From JAWXBG01 sp044375415 (lineage in GTDB: Bacteria > Bacteroidota > Bacteroidia > Flavobacteriales_D > Sanyastnellaceae): a stretch of DNA of 5,127 nt. Numbering within the stretch: position 1 is the stretch's first letter; every line of letters starts with the position of its first letter. This document shows positions 1-5,127 of this stretch, piece by piece. Made by a program: the position numbers and the translations under genes. Below the pieces are notes generated by a model. That model saw only the letters and a program-made list of their open reading frames with translations. It ran no database searches and was not told the DNA's origin. The stretch spans positions 1-5,127 of the forward strand of contig JBILMS010000118.1 in assembly GCA_044375415.1 (NCBI GenBank), given 5' to 3'.

Positions 1-515
1 ACGATATAAGTTACAGTAGTAACACCAAGGTTGAAAGTCTGAGTGCCCAGGTTGTTGATACCAGTTGCAGCCGAAGTACCGGTTGTAGCACCACTCATCG
101 CCCATGTCAACACCGTTACAGAACAGTTGTCAGCGGTAGTTGGGTTAGGAGTAACAACACTTCTTGCACAAGTACCCGCAGTCACCGTGTTGGTGATGTT
201 GGCAGGACACGTAATAGTAGGAACAATGTTGTCAGTGATAGTTACCGTGAACGAGCAAGTAGCAGTGTTTCCACTTCCATCAGTTACGATATAAGTCACC
301 GTTGTAACACCAAGGTTGAATGTCTGAGTGCCTAAGTTGTTTATGCCTGTAGCAGCAGAAGAACCGGTGGTAGCACCGGTCATCACCCAGGTCAATGAAC
401 TTACAGAACAGTTGTCACCGGCAGTTGGGTTAGGAGTCACTACACTTCTTGAACAAGTACCGGCAGTCACCGTGTTGGTGATGTTGGCAGGGCACGTAAT
501 GGTCGGAACAGTGGT
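1..515 (-). repeat. Tandem 285-bp repeat encoding two near-identical HYR modules
   Basis: Positions 1-225 align without gaps to 286-510. By hand I count about 31 mismatches in 225 bases (about 86% identity). The period is exactly 285 bases, or 95 codons, so the frame is kept. The encoded modules differ at about 10 of 76 residues. Similarity falls off after about 515, and the third module (about 515-770) is clearly more diverged. The left copy is cut by the window edge, so more copies may follow. This fits internal duplication within the exported protein gene. Confidence 0.9.
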
Positions 516-2537
516 ATCAACTCTATTTACGTTGAAAGTACAAGTGGCAGTGTTCCCGGCTACATCGGTGGCAGTGAGTGTAATCACTGTTGTACCAACC
601 AGGGAAACAGAAGAACCAATAGCAGGAGATTGTGTCACCACAATAGACGCAGTTGGCGTACAGTTGTCACTCACTGTAGCGAGTGAGGTATAGCTAGGTA
701 ATGCTGCAGAACAAGCCGCTCCCAGCACAAGTGTTTGCGCAGCCGGACATGTTATTGCAGGAACAATCGTATCGATAACCTCAATTATTCTGGAGCAAAC
801 GATTTCTCCATAAGAGTTTGAAAGATCAATTGTATAGATTCCAGCTCCGACTATTTCACCGGCAGCGGGGGTCTGAATGTATATGTTTTCCGGGCAAGTG
901 TTTCCACTATAAGTACTGATCAAATCCGGTATCGCCGCTTCACAAATATTATTCAAATAAGCAATTAAAGAACCATCGGAACAATAAAACGGTATACAAC
1001 AGAAACTACTTTGAATAGTGCCGTTCTCAATAAGTCCAAAAAAACCATCTAATGAATTATTGAAAGGTGACTGATCCGAATCGAGATCTCCTTCACTAGA
1101 ACCGCAAATTAGCAAGTTTTTATTCTCAGATAAAACTACTTTAGCTATATAATCGTTTTCATTGATCGCATCGATAGTAAAATGCGTTTGGTAAATTCCT
1201 TCGGTGTTTAGCGATAAAACGAAGGCAGTTCCCGCTCCTTCGGCATTCATTAGATTTCCCTGTACGGTCGTTGGATTAGTAATTCTTCCAACCACAAAAA
1301 GGTTTCCATCTTTGTCGCAGATAATATCGGAGGCGAAATCGGAGTTACCTGAAGAATTGGAAAGCAAGTTGTACCAGAGGGGATCGCCATTTCCTTTATT
1401 GTATTTCGCAATAAACAAATCGTGATCACCGGTTGTCTCTATATACTCCCACCCATTTCCTTCCCAAACAAGTTCATCAGAGGCCGTTGCTGCGAGATAC
1501 ACACCGTCACAATCTGCAGCTATGTTTATTGATCGGGCCTGATCTCCTGAATGCAACTGGCGTTGAAGCCATAGCACTTGTCCGTTTTTTGAAAGAGCAC
1601 CAATGACGTAATCGTCATCTGCATCAGCACTCGTAATAGATAGCGCTGCATTCTCTGCACTAAAATTTGTTGAATAGTCAAAATCAAATGTCGTTCCCGC
1701 AAAAATTGCAGCAAAGTATATTGTGTCTCTGTATGAGCAGATATCATAATGCAATACCTCAGGATCCAATGAATGATCAAAGTCCGGCAGTGTACTACCC
1801 CCCGCAATGAGCCAATTGGGAGTACCATCAAATGAGTACGAAGCGATAAACACATCTTCGTCGTTGTTAGGACTTGAAACATTCACGCCTAGTAAATCCT
1901 CAGAGTTATTTTCAAAAAAAGTTCCAATAGCCACAAGTCCCTGACTAGTTGCCGTCAGTGAAAAATATTTGTCGTCTTTATTGCCCCCTTCATTTGAATA
2001 CCATCTAAAACTCCCATCCGAATCAAACGAGACTATAAATGCACTTGACTCATTTATTCCTCCATTATCGGGAAGAGTAGTTGAACCCACACCTGAAATA
2101 CTCTCCACTTTAAATGTTCCGAAGTATGAGCCAACGGCATAGATGTTTCCATCCTGAGCATAAATCAAATCTTCAATTCTATCGTCTCCATTTCCACCCA
2201 TCGACAAAGCCCAAACAATTTCACCGTTGTCCTTCAACTTCACAAGACAAACATCCTCGTTGTTAAAAGAATTGATTACTGTGAGGGTTTCAGATGTTAC
2301 TGTTCCAATCTGAGACAACACTTCATCAGATAAGCCTTCGTAAACCAGTGCTAAATAGACTTCATGATTTATAGTGTCCGCAACCATGGCAGTGATCTCA
2401 CAATCTGATGCCACATCCGTTTGAATGAGCCAATTTTGCGAGAGGGATTGAGCACTAATATCTGCGTCTGAATTAAACCAGAAGCAAAGCAAGAATGCGC
2501 AACTGCAAATGCTAATATTTAGACGAATTGATAACAT
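1..2537 (-). CDS. Secreted beta-propeller / HYR-repeat surface protein, C-terminus outside window
   Basis: Open from ATG at 2535-2537 to the left edge: 845 complete codons, no stop. An in-frame TAG at 2544-2546 fixes the start. Residues 1-30 form a signal peptide (MLSIR, a hydrophobic stretch to about 21, likely cleavage near SAQ-SLS), so the protein is exported. Residues about 31-510 hold roughly seven degenerate repeats of 50-70 residues. Their pattern is a D-x-F-I/V strand, a G-x-x-x-W turn, a Gly/Asp-rich loop and a strand like GNIYAVGSYFG (130-140), as in SBBP-type beta-propellers. A Cys-containing linker follows (C513, C514, C519, C532, C548, C581). Then come three HYR-like (Ig-fold) modules at 590-674, 675-769 and 770 onward, each with a TxPxITCPA start and a DNC motif. 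Proteins of this type in Bacteroidota are usually cell-surface or secreted and often end in a type IX sorting domain; that end is not visible here. The ligand is unknown; adhesion or matrix binding is inference. Confidence 0.9.
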   Translation of the reverse strand, partial: MLSIRLNISICSCAFLLCFWFNSDADISAQSLSQNWLIQTDVASDCEITAMVADTINHEVYLALVYEGLSDEVLSQIGTVTSETLTVINSFNNEDVCLVKLKDNGEIVWALSMGGNGDDRIEDLIYAQDGNIYAVGSYFGTFKVESISGVGSTTLPDNGGINESSAFIVSFDSDGSFRWYSNEGGNKDDKYFSLTATSQGLVAIGTFFENNSEDLLGVNVSSPNNDEDVFIASYSFDGTPNWLIAGGSTLPDFDHSLDPEVLHYDICSYRDTIYFAAIFAGTTFDFDYSTNFSAENAALSITSADADDDYVIGALSKNGQVLWLQRQLHSGDQARSINIAADCDGVYLAATASDELVWEGNGWEYIETTGDHDLFIAKYNKGNGDPLWYNLLSNSSGNSDFASDIICDKDGNLFVVGRITNPTTVQGNLMNAEGAGTAFVLSLNTEGIYQTHFTIDAINENDYIAKVVLSENKNLLICGSSEGDLDSDQSPFNNSLDGFFGLIENGTIQSSFCCIPFYCSDGSLIAYLNNICEAAIPDLISTYSGNTCPENIYIQTPAAGEIVGAGIYTIDLSNSYGEIVCSRIIEVIDTIVPAITCPAAQTLVLGAACSAALPSYTSLATVSDNCTPTASIVVTQSPAIGSSVSLVGTTVITLTATDVAGNTATCTFNVNRVDTTVPTITCPANITNTVTAGTCSRSVVTPNPTAGDNCSVSSLTWVMTGATTGSSAATGINNLGTQTFNLGVTTVTYIVTDGSGNTATCSFTVTITDNIVPTITCPANITNTVTAGTCARSVVTPNPTTADNCSVTVLTWAMSGATTGTSAATGINNLGTQTFNLGVTTVTYI

Positions 2538-2558
2538 ATGGGGCTAAACTTGTCTTAC

Positions 2559-2582
2559 TCTCGAAGAAGTAATTCCTCGAGA
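2559..2582 (-). promoter_or_regulatory. Hairpin in the 5' leader of the exported-protein gene
   Basis: TCTCGA at 2559-2564 pairs with TCGAGA at 2577-2582. After one A/C mismatch, GAA at 2566-2568 pairs with TTC at 2573-2575 around a GTAA loop. That gives nine base pairs with one internal mismatch. It ends 21 bases before the minus-strand ATG, so it would lie in the mRNA leader. No U-run follows on either strand, so it does not look like an intrinsic terminator. A role in mRNA stability or translation is possible but unproven. Confidence 0.35.
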
Positions 2583-2744
2583 AGCCGGGAATTTGTACGA
2601 ACACATTGCTAAAATGTTCTTTAGGATAGACAAAAGGATTACACAAAGACGCAAATCGGTTCATAAACGATATATGCAGCAAACTCATGGAAATTTAAAC
2701 GCCTATTTATCAGTAAGATAAGTAGGTGAGCATTGTACGAGTAG

Positions 2745-2752
2745 CAAAATTA
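2745..2752 (-). promoter_or_regulatory. Possible -7 element for the exported-protein gene
   Basis: The minus strand reads TAATTTTG, a full match to the Bacteroidota -7 consensus TAnnTTTG. I find no TTG at the expected -33 distance, and the element would give a leader of about 200 bases. The motif is short and can occur by chance, so this is a weak candidate. Confidence 0.2.
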
Positions 2753-2783
2753 CGGATATGAAAGGTCGGAAGCTTGACCTGTG

Positions 2784-2813
2784 TTGCAGTTTGCTTGTTT
2801 TTGAGCACCTTTG
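2784..2813 (+). promoter_or_regulatory. Possible -33/-7 promoter for the SET gene
   Basis: TTG at 2784-2786 is followed after 19 bases by CACCTTTG at 2806-2813. This differs from the Bacteroidota pattern TTG-N(17-23)-TAnnTTTG only by C for T at the first base of the -7 box. Transcription would begin about 50 bases before the SET start codon. The spacing is good but the motif is short. Confidence 0.35.
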
Positions 2814-2870
2814 AATATGAGCCGGTCTTTGAACCTTTATGTTTTATAAAATTGCAAGAAATAATGAAAT

Positions 2871-3269
2871 ATGAATTTCCCCACGGAGATTAAAAAAAGT
2901 AGGATTGATGGGAAAGGTTTGTTTGCTCTAAAGCTCATACCGGGTAGGAGAAAATTAGGCGAAATGACCGGTGATGTCGTGAGCACCCGAAAAGCCCGGC
3001 AGATGATGAAGGATAAAAAACGAATGTATATAGTTGAATTCGATGAAAAATATGCACTGGTCGGTACCGACGATGGCAATCAAATGCGTTATATCAATCA
3101 CTCTTGTCAACCCAATACGTACATCCGGCTAATCTATCACCGCGTTGAATTTTACAGTTTACGTCCCATTAAAAAAGGGGAAGAACTCACTGCCGACTAT
3201 GGAGAAACCCACCACGACGGGAAATTAAAATGCCGTTGCGGTGCCGATAGGTGTCAAGGATGGTTATGA
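2871..3269 (+). CDS. SET-domain protein lysine methyltransferase homologue
   Basis: A complete 132-residue protein. The start is well fixed: an in-frame TGA lies at 2865-2867, two codons before the ATG, and the leader is A-rich without a clear Shine-Dalgarno site. SET hallmarks appear in order: SRIDGKGLFA at 10-19 (SAM-binding GxG region), RYINHSCQPN at 73-82 (NHSC, part of the SAM and pseudoknot site), and GEELTADYG at 103-111 (ELxxDY with catalytic-type Tyr110). A post-SET tail follows with C121, C123 and C128, which with C79 would form the usual zinc site beside the active centre. SET enzymes transfer methyl from S-adenosylmethionine to lysine side chains. Nearly the whole protein is the minimal SET plus post-SET unit, with no targeting domain and no signal peptide, so it is probably cytoplasmic. 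The substrate is unknown. Its last codon and stop overlap the end of the opposing ureohydrolase gene. Confidence 0.92.
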   Translation: MNFPTEIKKSRIDGKGLFALKLIPGRRKLGEMTGDVVSTRKARQMMKDKKRMYIVEFDEKYALVGTDDGNQMRYINHSCQPNTYIRLIYHRVEFYSLRPIKKGEELTADYGETHHDGKLKCRCGADRCQGWL

Positions 3270-4304
3270 AAGCAAGGTCTGATTAGCGACACGGTACAAA
3301 AGTCGTGCTCCCACATTAGCATCCCATTCATCTTTCCCGGGCGACACTTCGTTGATATCAAATCCTATGATTTTTCGTTTTGATTGAACTATCCTTTCTA
3401 TCAAATAAATTACTTGCTCAAAATCAAAACCTCCCGGAACCGGAGTTCCGGTATTTGGACAAAGTTTTGGGTCGAGCCCATCTATATCTATGCTGAGATA
3501 AACTTTTTGAGGCAATGTTTTTATTATGGTCTCTACAATCTTTGACCAACTTTTTCCTTCGTACATCTCATGTTTAATATCACGATCAAAAAAAGTAGTA
3601 ATTCGCTTGTCAGCATTTATTATGTTCAATTCATCCTCGCAGTAATCACGTATACCCACCTGAACCAACTGTTTAACCTGAGGTATCTTTAAGGCATTAA
3701 ACATGATCGAAGCATGTGAAAATTCAAAACCTTCATAGGCATTTCTCAAATCTGCATGTGCGTCAATTTGTAAAACGGCAAATGATTTATGTTTCTCAGC
3801 CAAAGCTTGCATAAGTCCCAGAGGTGTGCTGTGATCGCCTCCAAGAAGAGCAACTGTTTTATTCGCATTTAAGTATTTCAGCGATTCTGACTTAACCCAA
3901 TTGTTCAACTTCAAACAAGCCTTATTTATTTCATCTCTATTTTTGCGCATTGAGGAATTCTTTTCCGGAATCTTTCCCTCAACATACATCGCAAGGTATT
4001 TTTCTGCCTTCTTTCTTAGAGCATTGCTTTGACTTTTAATCTTCTCACTCACCTTATCCATTGCAATGCCCATTTTCCAGGCATCTTTTACACAAGGATC
4101 ATATAAATCAACTTGGAAAGAAGCATCAAATATGGCTTCGGGTCCATCTGCCGTACCGGATTTATATGAAACCGTTACTTCCCAAGGAACCGGTAAAATA
4201 ACGAGAGCAGCATCTTTACAGTCGAATGGTAGTCCGTATATATTGTTGTTTGTATCACCAATACTGTTGGGATCAAAATTTTTAAGTTTCTCTGCGTTAT
4301 TCAT
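3264..4304 (-). CDS. Agmatinase/arginase-family ureohydrolase
   Basis: A 346-residue binuclear manganese hydrolase of the ureohydrolase family, which cleaves urea from guanidino compounds such as agmatine (giving putrescine) or arginine. All expected metal ligands are present: H158 in GGDHS, D181, H183 and D185 in DAHAD, and D273 and D275 in SIDIDGLDP. GTPVPGG at 286-292 is typical of agmatinase-like members. A Lys/Glu-rich helical stretch at about 83-143 sits between the N-terminal core and GGDHS; from memory, Bacteroidota members share this. The frame is also open to ATG at 4382 (372 residues), but I prefer 4304. The 26 extra residues are Phe-rich and unlike the family, family members start close to the NFDPN-type motif, and a -7 promoter box lies within the extension. 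Agmatinase is the likeliest activity, but arginase or another guanidino substrate cannot be excluded. No speA-like partner gene is in the window. Confidence 0.9.
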   Translation of the reverse strand: MNNAEKLKNFDPNSIGDTNNNIYGLPFDCKDAALVILPVPWEVTVSYKSGTADGPEAIFDASFQVDLYDPCVKDAWKMGIAMDKVSEKIKSQSNALRKKAEKYLAMYVEGKIPEKNSSMRKNRDEINKACLKLNNWVKSESLKYLNANKTVALLGGDHSTPLGLMQALAEKHKSFAVLQIDAHADLRNAYEGFEFSHASIMFNALKIPQVKQLVQVGIRDYCEDELNIINADKRITTFFDRDIKHEMYEGKSWSKIVETIIKTLPQKVYLSIDIDGLDPKLCPNTGTPVPGGFDFEQVIYLIERIVQSKRKIIGFDINEVSPGKDEWDANVGARLLYRVANQTLLS

Positions 4305-4499
4305 TTCAATAAAATAATATTTGTTGCCAAAGCTATAAGGGAACTTCCAAAAAAAGAAAAAATTCACTTGACCATTAAACAATCAAACCGATATCCTGAA
4401 ATAGGTTATCTTCGCATAACGTCACTATTCAAGCATTTTTTCTATGAATACTCTTGTTTCTCTGTGTACTCTATACCCATTGTATAAGGGTCGTTTATA
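4305..4499. other. Divergent spacer between ureohydrolase and methyltransferase genes
   Basis: This 195-base AT-rich spacer has starts diverging on both sides. It carries a good -7 box for the minus-strand gene. For the plus-strand gene I see only TACTCTTG at 4449-4456, one base off TAnnTTTG and without a matching -33 TTG, so I make no promoter call there. Part of the spacer is open in the ureohydrolase frame up to 4382, which I read as chance. Confidence 0.55.
4328..4335 (-). promoter_or_regulatory. -7 promoter element of the ureohydrolase gene
   Basis: The minus strand reads TAGCTTTG, an exact match to the Bacteroidota -7 consensus TAnnTTTG. Transcription would start near 4322, leaving a leader of about 18 bases before ATG 4304. 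A TTTG lies upstream (4348-4351) but only 12 bases away, shorter than the usual spacing, so the -33 box is unconvincing. A T-rich tract on the minus strand lies just upstream. Confidence 0.45.
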
Positions 4500-4994
4500 T
4501 TGAGTCTCACATCCTCTTCGCGCGTGAATTGCACCCTCTGTAATACTCAATTAAAACAAAAGGCAGATGACTTTTTTTTCATTTGTGATGTCTGTGGTGG
4601 GTATGTAAAAGATGTGAAATATTTTTTAGAAAGCAAAGATGAAAAAGAGCGATATGAAGCACATACCAACGATGTAGAAGATCCTGGTTATCAAAATTTC
4701 ACCTTGCCAATAAATGAAAAGATACTGCAAACTCAGCGAACTGATCAACTCGGTTTGGACTATGGATGCGGGAAAGGTCCCGTTATTACTACACAATTGA
4801 CAAAAAAAGGGTATCGCATCGTCCTATATGACCCCTATTTTTATCCGAGTGAAGACTACTTAAAACACGAATATGACTATATCTTTAGTTGCGAAGTTTT
4901 TGAGCATTTCTACCATCCAAAGCAAGAAATAGAAAAATTAGTGCGGCTCTTGAAACCGGGAGGTAGATTATACATTATGACCCCATTTATATAA
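4500..4994 (+). CDS. Zinc-ribbon class I SAM-dependent methyltransferase, frameshifted (N-terminal part)
   Basis: This 164-codon frame carries the N-terminal part of a methyltransferase. C11, C14, C29 and C32 form two CxxC pairs of a zinc ribbon. A segment with RYEAH (51-55) and DPGYQNF (61-67) follows. The Rossmann core starts with LDYGCGKG at 86-93 (SAM motif I) and D111 in YDPYF (likely ribose-binding acid), then CEVFEHF at 131-137 and LLKPGGRLYI at 150-159. An in-frame TAA at 4485-4487 and the lack of any early ATG leave TTG at 4500 as the best start, which is unusual in this phylum. The frame ends at TAA 4992-4994, too early for the fold; the missing part continues in the next frame. The arrangement resembles methyltransferases acting on small molecules or glycans, but the substrate is unknown. 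Confidence 0.8.
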   Translation: MSLTSSSRVNCTLCNTQLKQKADDFFFICDVCGGYVKDVKYFLESKDEKERYEAHTNDVEDPGYQNFTLPINEKILQTQRTDQLGLDYGCGKGPVITTQLTKKGYRIVLYDPYFYPSEDYLKHEYDYIFSCEVFEHFYHPKQEIEKLVRLLKPGGRLYIMTPFI

Positions 4995-5127
4995 CACCTC
5001 GATAGATTTTAAAAATTGGTATTACAGAAGAGATGTAACACACGTTTTTATATATACTGCTAAAACCTTTGAATTTATTGCGTCCACAAACAAATTAACT
5101 CTAGAGAAAATTACTGACAGGCTCATC
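4990..5127 (+). pseudogene. Out-of-frame continuation of the methyltransferase, runs off window
   Basis: In the +1 frame relative to the upstream part, 46 codons from TAT at 4990 to the right edge are open. They encode a convincing continuation: YNTSIDFKNWYY, then RRDVTHVFIYT and KTFEFIAS. The DFKNWYY...DxTHVxxY pattern is what normally follows the LLKPGG strand in this methyltransferase group, as I recall it. Dropping one base around CCCC (4981-4984) or TTT (4986-4988) joins the halves as ...YIMTxLYNTSID. The gene therefore has a one-base insertion, either a real mutation or a sequencing or assembly error. The true end lies beyond the window. Confidence 0.75.

Larger units (their letters stand above)
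2538..2870. other. Divergent intergenic region
   Basis: This 333-base spacer separates the divergent starts of the exported HYR protein (minus) and the SET protein (plus). I see no credible coding sequence in it. It must hold the promoters of both genes. It contains a hairpin close to the minus-strand start and several imperfect matches to the Bacteroidota -7/-33 promoter pattern, listed separately. No tRNA-like fold, long repeat or strong rho-independent terminator is evident by eye. Confidence 0.7.

Noticed and set aside
43..693. Two plus-strand frames (43-294 and 328-693) encoding similar Val/Thr-rich proteins
   Set aside because: They are antisense to the HYR modules. Their similarity to each other simply reflects the 285-base duplication, and the minus-strand frame has the signal peptide and domain motifs.
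1204..1882. Frames at 1204-1425 (plus) and 1526-1882 (minus)
   Set aside because: Both lie inside the long exported-protein gene in other frames and show no recognisable motifs or natural protein composition.
2864..2866. Alternative ATG just upstream of the SET gene
   Set aside because: It is out of frame with the SET protein; an in-frame TGA at 2865-2867 rules out any upstream start.
2837..3079. Minus-strand frame antisense to the SET gene
   Set aside because: It overlaps the well-supported SET coding sequence and shows no motif of its own.
4066..4317. Plus-strand frame antisense to the ureohydrolase N-terminus
   Set aside because: It is a shadow of a gene with complete catalytic motifs; no support for translation is seen.
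4473..4491. ACCC...GGGT inverted repeat before the methyltransferase start
   Set aside because: The stem is only four base pairs with no inward extension, which is expected by chance.
2871..5127. SET protein, ureohydrolase and methyltransferase as one new system or defence cassette
   Set aside because: The genes alternate strands, do not share an operon, and show ordinary family motifs with no linking domain; the adjacency may be chance.

Overview
This window looks like chromosomal DNA from a Bacteroidota bacterium, probably a member of the Flavobacteriales. The evidence is AT-rich sequence, A-rich leaders without clear Shine-Dalgarno sites, a TAnnTTTG-type -7 promoter element, a large secreted propeller/HYR-repeat protein of the kind common in gliding and type IX secretion lineages, and an agmatinase-family protein with the sequence style of that phylum. 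This placement is inference; no rRNA or other marker gene is present.

Layout: (1) Positions 1-2537, minus strand, hold at least 845 codons of a very large exported protein. It has a signal peptide, about seven propeller-like repeats, a Cys-containing linker and three HYR-type modules; the gene runs off the left edge. None of the plus-strand frames here looks like a real gene. (2) Positions 2538-2870 are a divergent intergenic region with a hairpin in the leader of the minus-strand gene and weak promoter-like motifs. (3) Positions 2871-3269, plus strand, encode a small, complete SET-domain protein lysine methyltransferase homologue with a post-SET cysteine cluster. (4) Positions 3264-4304, minus strand, encode an agmatinase/arginase-family ureohydrolase with all expected metal ligands. 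It converges on the SET gene with a 6-base overlap of the two ends. (5) Positions 4305-4499 are a short divergent spacer with a perfect -7 motif for the ureohydrolase. (6) From 4500 to the right edge, plus strand, lies a zinc-ribbon plus class I SAM methyltransferase gene. It starts at TTG and is broken by a one-base frameshift near 4981-4992; the rest of the protein continues in the next frame to the end of the window.

The genes do not form an obvious operon: strands alternate (-, +, -, +), so each is probably transcribed alone. I see no CRISPR array, tRNA, rRNA, insertion sequence or defence cassette, and no convincing new multi-gene system. The points most worth a second look are the bacterial SET protein, the frameshifted methyltransferase and the tandemly duplicated HYR module.
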